64,000 nucleotides of DNA, from assembly GCF_009828105.1 (NCBI RefSeq), contig NZ_WTYQ01000002.1, forward strand, positions 248,001-312,000, in the 5' to 3' direction. The DNA comes from Altericroceibacterium indicum (lineage in GTDB: Bacteria > Pseudomonadota > Alphaproteobacteria > Sphingomonadales > Sphingomonadaceae). Below the pieces are notes generated by a model. The model saw only the letters and a program-made list of their open reading frames with translations. It did not search any database and was not told where the DNA came from. Positions 35,287 to 44,349 of this stretch are shown here, piece after piece. The translations under genes and the position numbers were made by a program. Numbering within the stretch: position 1 is the first letter of the stretch; each line of letters begins with the position of its first letter.

Positions 35287-36850
35287 AGTCGTTCCACATC
35301 GTACTCGTTGGTCAAGTGACGCAAGAAACAAGGTCTTTCTTCTCACTGATGGTTGGGACGACTGGTTCAAATACAATACAATGTACATCGCCCTCTTCGT
35401 TGATGCTGAGGGTGAGGAGCACCGCATCGGCGAAGTAAAAATTGGACAGTTTGGTATGTTACCGGAGCAGCGACGCCCAAACATCCCAGATCGATTTACA
35501 AATCTTGGCGAGATTTTTTTCTCGGTAGGTCAAGACGACACATACTATGAGATGCTGAATGAACTCGGGGACGAATTCAGGGACGCCTATCTCAAGGCAA
35601 TGCGCGATGTAGCGCAAGACGCTGAACTCTTCGAGCGAGCGCTAAACGAAGATGTAATGGGTGTGTCTCTGTTGCGATCTGTCTCTGACACTTCAGTTAG
35701 AGGGCAGTTCCGTTGGATGACACAAGGAGGCGCTCGACTTACACGCTATTCTTTTTCTTACACCCCGCCGCCTTGGGGGCGGAACAACCAGCCTCCAACG
35801 TTTAAATTTAAGGTTCTTCCTGAATCTTTCCCTCCAACAAATGTCCACGTTCTAATCGGTAGGAATAACGTTGGAAAAACTTACACTGTCGAGCAAATGA
35901 CAAATGCCATCGTGCGACCTGATGAGGGAGACTTTGGACAATTTGAATGGGAAGAAAACCCATTCGGCCTGGCTGAAACGGAGAGCTTCTCCAATATAAT
36001 TTCGGTTACCTTCAGCGCGTTCGATCCATTCGAACCTCTACCAAATCGTCAGGATAAGCTGTCATCTGTACGGTATCAGTACATCGGACTGAAGCATGTA
36101 GGTAAAAACGACGACGGAAAGCCAAAACCTCCGAAGTCACCAGACGATCTGGCGGCCGATTTTGGAAAGTCGGTGCAGTTCATTGTAACACAATCGGCTA
36201 AAGCAGACCGTTGGCGGAGAGCTCTCGCCTTGCTTGAATCTGATCCAATTTTCAAACAGGCAGAAATATGGTCTCTAATTGAGAAATATCAGGAACTTCA
36301 GCAACTTTTTGAACGTCGTGATGCGCTGAACGAGCTAAGAAAGAGCGCTCGTCAATTGTATTCGAAGCTCAGCTCAGGACACAAGATCGTAGTTCTTACA
36401 ATAACTCGACTTGTGGAAACCCTAGAGGAACGTTCGCTTGTCATCGTTGATGAACCAGAGGCACATCTCCACCCTCCACTCTTATCAGCTTTCACCCGCT
36501 CGCTTTCTGACCTCCTTATTAACCGAAATGGTGTGGCGATAATTGCCACCCATTCCCCAGTTATTCTTCAAGAGGTGCCCCGCACTTGCGTATGGTGCTT
36601 GCGACGAACAGGAAGGGAAAAACGGATTGAGCGCCCGGCTAAGGAAACATTCGGTGAGAATGTCGGTACTTTGACCCAAGCGATCTTTCAGCTCGAAGTC
36701 ACGACATCGGGCTTCCACAGGATGCTGAGTAACGCTGTCAACGAGAACCTCACCTATGATGGCGTAGTGGAGCGCTTCAATGGTCAGCTTGGAGACGAAG
36801 CTAGGGCGATCGTTCGTTCACTTATCGCGGCACGTGATCAAGGGGCTTAA
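35276..36850 (+). CDS. AAA/ABC-type ATPase of a Septu-like (PtuA-type) defence pair
   Basis: 524 residues. About 170 N-terminal residues precede the ATPase (TDGWDDWFKYNTMYIALFVD, then a helical stretch). Walker A GRNNVGKT is at 195-202, ABC signature LSSGHK at 364-369, Walker B DEPEAHLHP at 391-399, and H-loop THSP around 425. The SMC/ABC-type head followed directly by an HNH nuclease gene (3 bases between) is the arrangement of Septu, where PtuA senses and holds PtuB. The long N-terminal extension is not a feature I associate with standard PtuA, so this may be a variant or a different ATPase-HNH system. It has no good ribosome site and may depend on the short frame that overlaps its start. 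Base composition is lower in GC than neighbouring core genes. Confidence 0.8.
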   Translation: MDFEVVPHRTRWSSDARNKVFLLTDGWDDWFKYNTMYIALFVDAEGEEHRIGEVKIGQFGMLPEQRRPNIPDRFTNLGEIFFSVGQDDTYYEMLNELGDEFRDAYLKAMRDVAQDAELFERALNEDVMGVSLLRSVSDTSVRGQFRWMTQGGARLTRYSFSYTPPPWGRNNQPPTFKFKVLPESFPPTNVHVLIGRNNVGKTYTVEQMTNAIVRPDEGDFGQFEWEENPFGLAETESFSNIISVTFSAFDPFEPLPNRQDKLSSVRYQYIGLKHVGKNDDGKPKPPKSPDDLAADFGKSVQFIVTQSAKADRWRRALALLESDPIFKQAEIWSLIEKYQELQQLFERRDALNELRKSARQLYSKLSSGHKIVVLTITRLVETLEERSLVIVDEPEAHLHPPLLSAFTRSLSDLLINRNGVAIIATHSPVILQEVPRTCVWCLRRTGREKRIERPAKETFGENVGTLTQAIFQLEVTTSGFHRMLSNAVNENLTYDGVVERFNGQLGDEARAIVRSLIAARDQGA

Positions 36851-36853
36851 AGC

Positions 36854-37705
36854 ATGTGGACCATTACCAAGCCTGATATTGCCGCGCTCGAAACCTTCGA
36901 TATCTGTATCGAAGGAATACGGAACCCAGCTTTGAAAGCTAGGTTGGAAGGAATTCGCCAGCAGATTGAGGACGCAGACGCCGATTTTGATATTAAGGGG
37001 TTAGCAGGCCAGCTCTACATGATTGCTCAATCTGCTGACGTGATCGGTGTAGGGGGCGCTGTGACTGCCGACGAAATGGTGAATCTTTACAAGCGTCATA
37101 TGTCACGACAGAAAAGTCGTGGACGGACGATCTATGATAAAATAATGGCAGCCGCAGCCTATGGGCAGTGCCCATTTTGCGGACATTTGCCGGTATCTAC
37201 ACTCGATCATTTCCATGGTAAGGCCGAATATCCCGTACTGGCAGTCACCCCAGTTAATCTCATTCCCTGCTGCAAAGATTGCAATGATTACAAGGGAACG
37301 GCAGCCGCGCTAACACCAGAAACCCAATTCCTTAATGCCTATTACGATGATTTGACGGAAGATCGCTGGCTCTATGCTCAAATTATACATGGTTCGCCGC
37401 CTGGAGCGATTTTCTCAGTTATCCCCCCTGCACATTGGGGAGCGGTCACCACACAGAGGGTAGCCCGTCATTTTCGCGAACTGAATTTGGCTAAGCTCTA
37501 TTCATCGCAGTCGAGCCGACAACTACAAAATATCCGCAGCTCGTTGTCAAAAAATTATGCGGCAGGTGGCGCAGCGGCGGTTCAGGCGGATTTGCTTGAG
37601 CGAAGTGACAGTTGCAACGTCGTTGCAATTAATTCGTGGGAAGGTGCCCTTTTTGAAGCAGCGGCAAACGACGGCTGGTATTGCGGTGGCGGATTCGACG
37701 CATAG
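36854..37705 (+). CDS. HNH endonuclease, partner of the AAA ATPase (PtuB-like)
   Basis: 283 residues. The central HNH fold is clear: first zinc-binding pair in CPFCGHLP, first catalytic His in TLDHFHGKAEYP, and second Cys pair in LIPCCKDCNDYKG. The flanking regions are helical; the C-terminal 130 residues are unrecognised. HNH domains of this type nick or cut DNA (or tRNA in some Septu relatives). The gene starts 3 bases after the ATPase stop, so the two are translated together. The likely job is the effector of an ATPase-gated antiphage module. It is longer than many PtuB proteins (about 200-250 residues). Confidence 0.82.
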   Translation: MWTITKPDIAALETFDICIEGIRNPALKARLEGIRQQIEDADADFDIKGLAGQLYMIAQSADVIGVGGAVTADEMVNLYKRHMSRQKSRGRTIYDKIMAAAAYGQCPFCGHLPVSTLDHFHGKAEYPVLAVTPVNLIPCCKDCNDYKGTAAALTPETQFLNAYYDDLTEDRWLYAQIIHGSPPGAIFSVIPPAHWGAVTTQRVARHFRELNLAKLYSSQSSRQLQNIRSSLSKNYAAGGAAAVQADLLERSDSCNVVAINSWEGALFEAAANDGWYCGGGFDA

Positions 37706-37706
37706 A

Positions 37707-38304
37707 CTACCGTCCGAGTTCAAGTCCACGCCTCGGCGCGCTTCGGGATTGTTCCCTCGCTTGCCCTGTGCTCCGCGAGAATTCGCTACGGATCGTTTGC
37801 TGACCGCCATCCCGCATGAGGCGATAATTGGCTGCCTGATTGTGTAGGCTCAAAATCTGCCGCGCATGACGCTCGCGGGTTTGCTTGATCTGTTCTTGCA
37901 ATTTGCGACGTTCGGCATGTTGAGCGTTGAGCATGGCCTGACGTTGATCGCGGTCGCGACGCAGCGCGTGATAGGCCTCAAACTCGTTCTTCTTGACCAT
38001 TTTGGCGTGATCCCCCGTCAGGCGATCCCACAAGCCCCGCACGCCCGTTCGCAGACGACTTGCCCTCTCTTTCGTCTCGCGCTGCCAACGCTCGCGTTTC
38101 GTGCCATCCCGCCCTCCGATCTCAAGACCTACGACGACGCCTCCGCACGGTCGCCAGACGACGGTCGCGCAGTGCGTCCTCGTCCTCACCTTCAAGTTCA
38201 TCGGGATCAAATGTCTGGCTGAGGCTGGTGTGCTGGAGAATCTTCTCCCAGCCCGCCAATTCCTCTAGGATTTGGTTTGTAAACACTCCCTCAGAGTGCA
38301 CCAT
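37707..38304 (-). pseudogene. Relaxase/mobilisation protein C-terminal remnant, frameshifted
   Basis: Two overlapping minus-strand frames together look like one broken gene. The upstream frame (38304-38122) reads GVFTNQILEELAGWEKIL...DALRDRRLATVRR and then stops. The downstream frame (shifted by one, to 37707) continues GRDGTKRERWQRETKERASR, LWDRLTGDH, EFEAYHALRRDRDQRQ and a Gln/Arg-rich coiled coil. The second part resembles the basic, coiled-coil C-terminal tails of relaxases on alphaproteobacterial plasmids and integrative elements. No nuclease motif survives. Family assignment is moderate to weak; the frameshift and missing 5' end are seen directly. Confidence 0.5.
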
Positions 38305-38560
38305 CCTCCCTTACATTCCATTGGTTTGCCCAGCTTGTGGATGATCGCTTTCCATCCCTGTGAACGGCTTTGTCAGACATATCACTCTGGCAGTGACAGC
38401 TGGCAGCGGATTGGCTTTCGCATATTAGCATCAGCCCGCTCGTTTACACCGGGAACAATTGGCCCTTCTATTTGCTGTTAGAACATATGGATAGCAGCGA
38501 TGCAGCATTAATCGCTTTATTCGCAACAAGCCGCATCACACGAATTCTAAGGAATCCACT
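38305..38560. other. Gap between the island end and DUF1328 gene
   Basis: 256 bases with no convincing gene and no visible repeat of the tRNA-Thr 3' end. The island's right boundary is expected in or near this gap. Confidence 0.4.
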
Positions 38561-38734
38561 ATGTTTAAATGGGCCATTATTTTTCTGATTATTGCAGGTA
38601 TTGCAGCAATACTTGGCTTTGGCGGTATCGCTGGCGCTGCTGCTGGCGTGGCAAAATTTCTGTTCTTCGTCGGTCTTGCACTTGTCGCACTGTTTGTTGT
38701 GCTGGGTATCGTTGCCGGGAAGAAAGTTCTTTAA
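38561..38734 (+). CDS. DUF1328 family small membrane protein
   Basis: 57 residues: [20 protein letters not shown], then a Gly/Ala-rich turn ([16 protein letters not shown]) and a second helix ([21 protein letters not shown]). This is the full DUF1328 (YtjA-type) pattern: two membrane helices joined by a G/A linker with AK-F. Function is unknown; members are often stress-induced in alphaproteobacteria. TAAGGA precedes the ATG. A perfect 11-bp hairpin follows the stop. Confidence 0.9.
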   Translation: MFKWAIIFLIIAGIAAILGFGGIAGAAAGVAKFLFFVGLALVALFVVLGIVAGKKVL

Positions 38735-38750
38735 CGCTGAAACACTCTAT

Positions 38751-38784
38751 TTGGCACAGCCGCGTTTTTGTGAGGCTGTGCCAA
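38751..38784. terminator. Perfect 11-bp hairpin after the DUF1328 gene
   Basis: TTGGCACAGCC (38751-38761) and GGCTGTGCCAA (38774-38784) pair fully around a 12-base loop. It lies between convergent genes. There is no U-tract on either strand, so it may act as a Rho-assisted stop or a 3' stabiliser. Confidence 0.5.
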
Positions 38785-38794
38785 AGAGCCTGAA

Positions 38795-38989
38795 CTAAAC
38801 CGATGATGCGCGGCGGAAGCGCTTGGCGGCAGTTTCAGCTTTCTCGATTGCCTCATCATCGCAATCCGCTTCAGCCAATTTATCCAATTCGTCGGCCGCG
38901 CGCTTCAACATGCCCTGAAGAGCATTTTTCTCCTGCTCGGCATTAGCCAGCTCGTGGCGCAGCTCGCGCTCTTTCTTCTCGTCACTCAT
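38795..38989 (-). CDS. Small coiled-coil acidic protein, uncharacterised
   Basis: 64 residues from ATG 38989: MSDEKKERELRHELANAEQE, then a continuous charged helix (NALQGMLKRAADELDKLAE, AIEKAETAAKRFRRASSV). The even spacing of Leu and charged residues predicts a coiled coil. GGAGGTGGCTTC lies before the ATG, a good ribosome site with wide spacing. The frame continues upstream, but those residues look non-coding. No family is recognised. It converges on the DUF1328 gene. Confidence 0.65.
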   Translation of the reverse strand: MSDEKKERELRHELANAEQEKNALQGMLKRAADELDKLAEADCDDEAIEKAETAAKRFRRASSV

Positions 38990-39071
38990 GAAGCCACCTC
39001 CGCAAATATCTATATCCGCACAGGTGACAATCGCAAGCGCGCGAAAGAGCGTAATTTGTCGAAAAGTGAAT

Positions 39072-39206
39072 TCAGGCCAAGCGGCGCCCACTCAACACCG
39101 AAAGGTGCGCCAAGCCACGCTCCCAATACCACTCGAGCAGCTTCACAGGATCATCTTGGCTCGGTTTTGGTGCCCGCAAGCTTTGCGGCTCTGGCTGGCT
39201 AGCCAT
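39072..39206 (-). CDS. Possible small protein, uncharacterised
   Basis: 44 residues from ATG 39206: MASQPEPQSLRAPKPSQDDP, then VKLLEWYWERGLAHLSVLSGRRLA. GGAG lies 8 bases before the ATG. A Pro-rich start and an amphipathic helix are all that can be seen. It is upstream of the coiled-coil gene in the same direction, with an 82-base gap. Confidence 0.35.
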   Translation of the reverse strand: MASQPEPQSLRAPKPSQDDPVKLLEWYWERGLAHLSVLSGRRLA

Positions 39207-39437
39207 TTCAGGTTCTCCGCTCGTATAGATGATGGATAGGCTTTGCCCTTCCACCTCTCCCAACGAACAAAGTGCTTCTTGGTTTCCAAAAAAACTTTCC
39301 ATTCGCCCTCAAATTCCAGTCAATTTGGCGTAATCTTGCGCAGCTGCGCAGACACATACGCACACCAAAGAACGGGAGATATGAGGGATAACACGCATCC
39401 CTCCGGCCCATCAGCAGGCCAAAGGGATGCAAAACAA

Positions 39438-42400
39438 TCAGTCGAGCGCCATCAGGCTTGCGTTGCCACCCGCAGCCGTGGTGTTGATCGATAATGACAC
39501 CTCATCCAGCAGCAAATCGAGATTATACAACCCGTGCCTTGATCCGGCAGTGACCGAGGGCGCATGGACGGGCACAATTGCACCATCAAAGGCGGCAATC
39601 TCTCTCAGTTTTACGGGGAGGCTCTGTTCATCCCCTTCCACCAAAGCAGAGGCAAATGGCGCATCACCAGCAGGGATAATCCGCAGGGCCAGCCCTTCCG
39701 GTAAATTCTCAGGCAGAGATTGCCCCCGGATCGCCGCCGTGCCGCCGGTCGCCAATACAGCAGAAATAGCATTATACATGCCGGCCACACTGTCCGCCCA
39801 GACAAGGATCAACCCGCGTGGTTCGAGCGAATAGATATTACGTTCCCCTACGGGCCCGGCCAGCTCGATCTGAAGCCCAAGTGCACTTCGCCGGGCGTAA
39901 AGGCGGGCGGTTTCCACCGCTTGCGCTTCGCCGTGCTGTTCCAGCCAATCGATCCACTCGGATGAGGATGGGCGAACGGGGTGATTGGCCTCAATCAAAG
40001 GCGCGGCACCGCGCATCAAACGGCGCAGATAGATCGGCCCGCCAGCCTTGGGGCCGGTTCCTGAAAGGCCCTGCCCGCCAAAAGGCTGCACACCCACCAC
40101 AGCGCCCACCATATTACGATTTACATAGAGATTGCCTGCTTTGACACGCGCACTCACTTCCGCAATCGTCTCATCCAGCCGCGTATGAAGGCCAAAAGTC
40201 AGGCCATAACCCTTACCATTTATACGATCGATCAGTTGCTGCGTATCCTTGCGGCGGTAGCGGATGACATGGAGCACCGGCCCAAACACTTCGCGATCGA
40301 GCGCATCAAGATTGTCGAGTTCGATAATGGCCGGGGCAACAAAAGTACCCTTGCTGCATGACGGATCAATCGGGCTGCGCTCCACTGTGTGGCCAAGCGC
40401 CGTCATCGCAGCGATATGCCCTTCAATATTCGCCTGCGCTTCTGCCGTAATAACCGGGCCAATATCATTGGCCAGCTGATCCGGATTGCCGACGCGCATT
40501 TCGCGCAAGGCACCCTTCAGCATCACCAATGTCCGATCAGCAATTTCTTCCTGCAGACACAGGATGCGCAACGCTGAACAGCGCTGCCCGGCACTGTCGA
40601 ATGCCGAAATGATGACATCGCCTACCACCTGTTCAGCCAGAGCGGTGGAATCGACCATCATCGCATTCATGCCGCCGGTTTCTGCGATCAGTGGAAGAGG
40701 TTCGCCCCGTTCTGAAACCCGGCCAGCAAGGCTCGCCTGTATCAGCCGCGCCACTTCAGTGGAGCCGGTGAACATGACCGCCGCCGTATCGGGGGCATTG
40801 ATGAGTGCCGCCCCCACCGCGCCATCACCAGGCACGAATTGCAACGCGTCTTCGGGAATGCCTGCTTTGTGCAGAATCCGCACAGCTTCGGCTGCGATCA
40901 GCGGGGTTTCTTCAGCTGGTTTGGCGAGCACGGAATTGCCAGCCGCCAATGCCGCTGCCACCTGGCCTGTAAAAATCGCCAGCGGAAAGTTCCACGGACT
41001 GATGCACACAACAGGGCCGAGTGGCTCGACATGATCGCCAGACAATCCGCGCGCCTGTTCGGCATAATAGCGCAGAAAATCTATTGCTTCGCGCACTTCA
41101 GCGATGGCATTGGCGGCAGACTTTCCAGCCTCACGCACCAGCACACCCATCAATTGCGGCATCCGCGCTTGCATAATGTCTGCCGCAGTTTCGAGCATGG
41201 CTGCACGACTAGAAACGGGTTCCTCCAACCAGCGGCTTGCCTTGGCGCGTTCAACAAAAGCAGCAGCCTGAGCTGGCGCGATTTCTGAAACCTGCCCGAC
41301 AATATCCTCGTGGTTTGCCGGGTTGAGCACATTGCGAGGTTCCAATCCGCCCGACGCGGGAAACGCCTGCCACAGATTTTGCGCACTGAGCCGCATCTCA
41401 GTCGCCAGGTCAGCCAGCGCGGCTTCATTGCTAAGATCAATTCCGCGAGAATTGCGCCTCGCATCGTAGATGTCCGATGGCAAAGCGATCTGTTCATGCG
41501 GGCTGCCGGGCTGAGATTGTGAGGCCACGAGAGCGACCGGGTCCTGCACCAGATCCTCCACCGGAAATTGCGGATCACCAATGCGGTTCACAAAAGAAGA
41601 GTTCGCGCCATTTTCGAGCAAGCGGCGGACGAGATAGGCCAGCAAAGTGTCATGCGAGCCGACCGGTGCGTAAACCCGGCAGGGGCGATTGAGTTTGTCA
41701 GCTCCGACCACCTGCTCATACAGCGGTTCACCCATGCCATGGAGGCACTGGAACTCATAATCACCGGGTGCGAAATTCTCACCTGCCATGTGATAGATGG
41801 TCGCCATGGTCTGGGCATTATGTGTGGCAAATTGCGGGAACACCGCGTCTGGCGCGCTGAGCAACTTCCGGGCACAGGCAATATAGGCCACATCGGTGTG
41901 CAGCTTGCGGGTATAGACCGGAAAATCCTCCAGCCCATCAACCTGGGTACGCTTGATCTCTGCATCCCAATAGGCCCCTTTAACAAGGCGCACCATCATC
42001 CGGCGGCCAGCCCGGCGTGACAGATCGATAATCCAGTCGATGACAAAGGGGCAGCGCTTGCCATAGGCCTGCACCACAAAGCCAAGCCCGTTCCAGCCCA
42101 CAAGGTCAGGATCAAGCGCCAGGCTTTCCAGCAGATCAAGCGAAAGTTCCAGCCGGTCAGCCTCTTCGGCGTCAATGTTGATGCCGATATCATAGGATTT
42201 GGCCAGCACGGCCAATTGCTTCACAAGCGGCAGAAGCTCACCCATGACCCGGCCTGCCTGAGAACGGACATAACGCGGGTGCAGCGCGGATAGCTTGATC
42301 GAAATACCCGATGCAGCAATCGGCCCTCGCCCGCCAGCAGCTTTGCCAATGGCATGGATGGCATTTTCATAATCGGCATAATAACGCGCAGCATCTTCTG

Positions 42401-43127
42401 CCGTCATCGCCGCTTCGCCCAGCATATCGAAACTATAGGTGAAGCCCTTGGCTTCCATCTTGGCACCGCGACGGATAGCTTCCTCGATCGTCTCACCAGT
42501 CACGAATTGCTCGCCCAGCAAGCGGATCGCCACATCCACGCCTTTGAGGATGACCGGTTCGCCTGCGCGGGACACCAGCCGGGCCAAGGCGCGGCCCAGA
42601 CCACGCTCATTCACGGTGGAAACGAGCTTACCCGTCACCACCAGCCCCCAAGTGGCAGCGTTAACGAAGAGCGACCGCCCATCACCGAGGTGCGACTGCC
42701 AATTGCCACTGCCAATCTTGTCCCGCACCAGAGCCATGCGAGTTGCCTTGTCCGGCACCCGCAGCAGCGCTTCAGCAAGGCACATAAGCGCCACGCCTTC
42801 ATCGCTGGACAGTTCATATTCCTGCACCAGACCTTCAACACCGCCACGGCGTGGATTGGCGCGAATGGTTTCCACCAGCCGCTTTGCTGTGCGCCGAGCA
42901 TTGTCGCGCACAGCATCTGGCAGCGTTGCCATCGGGATCAAAGCTTCCAGGCAATCCAGCTCCGGGCGACGATAGGCCGCAGTGACGGCTTGCCGAAGCG
43001 TATCCTGCTCCCGAATCGGTAGAGCAAATCTCGCAAAGCTCTCGGTCGATTGCGTGGCTGGAGAAACTTGCTGTGGATCGGCCTTCTCACTGGATTCAGA
43101 GCCGAAAACTTCTTCAATATTACGCAT
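39438..43127 (-). CDS. putA: Bifunctional proline dehydrogenase / L-glutamate gamma-semialdehyde dehydrogenase PutA
   Basis: 1229 residues oxidising proline to glutamate. The proline dehydrogenase barrel (about residues 170-470) has EAEDRLELSLDLLE-type segments, VRLVKGAYWDAEIKR and the flavin-site RNAQTMA-like THNAQTMA. The aldehyde dehydrogenase domain (about 520-990) has ISPWNFPLAIFTGQVAAALAAGN, FTGSTEVARLIQ, the base ETGGMNAM and the catalytic Cys in SAGQRCSALRILCLQ. A C-terminal domain of about 200 residues follows, as in type-B PutA. No N-terminal RHH DNA-binding domain is present, so it is not self-regulating. ATG 43127 is preferred over the TTG at 43139. The matching transporter putP is at 21808. 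Confidence 0.96.
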   Translation of the reverse strand: MRNIEEVFGSESSEKADPQQVSPATQSTESFARFALPIREQDTLRQAVTAAYRRPELDCLEALIPMATLPDAVRDNARRTAKRLVETIRANPRRGGVEGLVQEYELSSDEGVALMCLAEALLRVPDKATRMALVRDKIGSGNWQSHLGDGRSLFVNAATWGLVVTGKLVSTVNERGLGRALARLVSRAGEPVILKGVDVAIRLLGEQFVTGETIEEAIRRGAKMEAKGFTYSFDMLGEAAMTAEDAARYYADYENAIHAIGKAAGGRGPIAASGISIKLSALHPRYVRSQAGRVMGELLPLVKQLAVLAKSYDIGINIDAEEADRLELSLDLLESLALDPDLVGWNGLGFVVQAYGKRCPFVIDWIIDLSRRAGRRMMVRLVKGAYWDAEIKRTQVDGLEDFPVYTRKLHTDVAYIACARKLLSAPDAVFPQFATHNAQTMATIYHMAGENFAPGDYEFQCLHGMGEPLYEQVVGADKLNRPCRVYAPVGSHDTLLAYLVRRLLENGANSSFVNRIGDPQFPVEDLVQDPVALVASQSQPGSPHEQIALPSDIYDARRNSRGIDLSNEAALADLATEMRLSAQNLWQAFPASGGLEPRNVLNPANHEDIVGQVSEIAPAQAAAFVERAKASRWLEEPVSSRAAMLETAADIMQARMPQLMGVLVREAGKSAANAIAEVREAIDFLRYYAEQARGLSGDHVEPLGPVVCISPWNFPLAIFTGQVAAALAAGNSVLAKPAEETPLIAAEAVRILHKAGIPEDALQFVPGDGAVGAALINAPDTAAVMFTGSTEVARLIQASLAGRVSERGEPLPLIAETGGMNAMMVDSTALAEQVVGDVIISAFDSAGQRCSALRILCLQEEIADRTLVMLKGALREMRVGNPDQLANDIGPVITAEAQANIEGHIAAMTALGHTVERSPIDPSCSKGTFVAPAIIELDNLDALDREVFGPVLHVIRYRRKDTQQLIDRINGKGYGLTFGLHTRLDETIAEVSARVKAGNLYVNRNMVGAVVGVQPFGGQGLSGTGPKAGGPIYLRRLMRGAAPLIEANHPVRPSSSEWIDWLEQHGEAQAVETARLYARRSALGLQIELAGPVGERNIYSLEPRGLILVWADSVAGMYNAISAVLATGGTAAIRGQSLPENLPEGLALRIIPAGDAPFASALVEGDEQSLPVKLREIAAFDGAIVPVHAPSVTAGSRHGLYNLDLLLDEVSLSINTTAAGGNASLMALD

Positions 43128-43663
43128 GACGATACGCAAAACCTGATCGAGAGAAACAATAATTCAGCGCCTAGAAAGCATCTGCAAGCAGGAGGCAATT
43201 TATTTTTCTCAAGGTTCATATTGGCTTGGGTCAGCACCTAGGGAGGACAGCCTCATCTCATAGAGGTCTGAAATGCGTACAAGCAGCATCTGAGGCGAAA
43301 GGCGGAGAGGAACAAAGTGAGACTTGATCGCAGGTGAAGCCACAGGGCCCGGAAAACCTAATGAAAACAAAATGTTGGAATATGGTTAAAATTTAACTTA
43401 ACAGACCTATTAATAAAATCATACTAACCGAAAAATTAATATAAAAAAATTAACGAACCTAATCATAACTTTAGGGCGTGACGTTAAAATCGATCATTTT
43501 CACCCGATCATTGCCTATTAACAGGAGGGTTAATCGTCGCTATAACAAAATTATCTCACGGGATTATAAAAATTCTTCAAGCAAATTCAATTTGCTATGC
43601 GAAATATAGAATTATTCAAGTATTTATATCAGAACTTATCGATTAGGGATAAACGGAAAAATC
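43128..43663. other. AT-rich intergenic region upstream of putA
   Basis: About 535 bases, strikingly AT-rich from 43370 to 43660 compared with the rest of the window. It contains several TTAA-centred runs, a perfect 17-base palindrome (AGCAAATTCAATTTGCT at 43580-43596), and the start region of a small gene. No other coding sequence is supported. It probably holds promoters for putA (minus) and the small gene (plus). Confidence 0.5.
43580..43596. promoter_or_regulatory. 17-base perfect palindrome in the AT-rich region
   Basis: AGCAAATT-C-AATTTGCT, two 8-base arms around one base, 68 bases upstream of the small zinc-ribbon gene. It could be an operator or a short hairpin; no T-run follows, so a terminator is unlikely. 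Confidence 0.4.
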
Positions 43664-43831
43664 ATGATCGCTAACTTTCTGTGCCGTTATTTTGGACACA
43701 AAATAAATCGGCACCGCGTTGCCCATGATGGAGCTAATTACAGAACGAATTGCCAAAGATGTGGTCAGCCCATGATACGCGACTGGGATGGCTGGCGCGA
43801 AGATAGTGACAAAAACTCACACCAGAAGTAA
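43664..43831 (+). CDS. Small zinc-ribbon-like protein
   Basis: 55 residues: MIANFLCRYFGHKINRHRV, then HDGANYRTNCQRCGQPMIRD and a Trp-containing charged tail (WDGWREDSD). The 'LCR-FGH' start with a later CxxC and 'I-RD-DG-W' resembles small sphingomonad proteins of about 50-60 residues with a half zinc ribbon, which I know only as hypothetical. Cys7 and the CQRC pair with nearby His could bind one metal. CGGAAAAATC precedes the ATG. It stands alone in an AT-rich region. The coding call rests on the conserved pattern, not on length. Confidence 0.65.
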   Translation: MIANFLCRYFGHKINRHRVAHDGANYRTNCQRCGQPMIRDWDGWREDSDKNSHQK

Positions 43832-44275
43832 CCTCACTACTCCAGCCGGTATCAGTCTTGAATGCTGTCAGCCTATATGTGACGCCAAAATGAATGCGTA
43901 GGAATACATATATAGCGTAGTTCAACTGGCTGAATCGCAACCTCCTGAACAGAAAGAACTGTCGCATCATGCAGTAAAGCTAGTGAAGACGTTGCCTGAC
44001 CGGGTGATCGCTTGTTCTTCCAGTTAGCGTTGGATGGCTTGAAGCTCGGATGCTATCCTAAGACTTGCCTGCCACACTCCCGACACTTTGACGAACAAAA
44101 GCCCGCTTGTCTTGAAACCGTCAACGCGCAACTCTGTTGCGAGGGCCAGAGCGCTACAGGCTTGAAATCAGCCCCCCCCGTTGCTGAGCGCAGCCCAAGC
44201 ATTATGGCTGCTATGCTGGCCGTATCGGCCGCGCTCAGTTCCGCCATCAGTACAGTTGCGGAGAAGTTGCGTCGC
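43832..44275. other. Non-coding stretch before the alkaline phosphatase
   Basis: About 440 bases. Short open frames exist on both strands but show no recognisable protein pattern or ribosome site. GC content rises again from about 44000. Nothing else is seen here until the Pho box at its right end. Confidence 0.4.
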
Positions 44276-44293
44276 TTGTCATGACCCTGTCAC
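44276..44293 (+). promoter_or_regulatory. Pho box (PhoB-binding site) upstream of the alkaline phosphatase
   Basis: TTGTCATGACCCTGTCAC consists of two direct TGTCA repeats spaced 11 bases apart, as in the Pho box consensus CTGTCATAAAACTGTCAC. It lies 56 bases before the phosphatase ATG, a suitable place for PhoB activation under phosphate starvation. Confidence 0.75.
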
Positions 44294-44349
44294 AGATACA
44301 CGGAATGGCGCAGCCTTGCCTTTCGCGATATCGTTTTCAGGAGTTCTTA

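Noticed and set aside
38305-38560. Right-hand attachment repeat of the tRNA-Thr island
   Set aside because: I looked for the tRNA 3' end (for example GGTTCGAATCC or AGCCGGCACC) here and did not see it, so no right attachment site is claimed.
44012-44284. 90-codon frame before the alkaline phosphatase
   Set aside because: No ribosome site or protein pattern; it runs into the Pho box, which is better explained as regulatory DNA.
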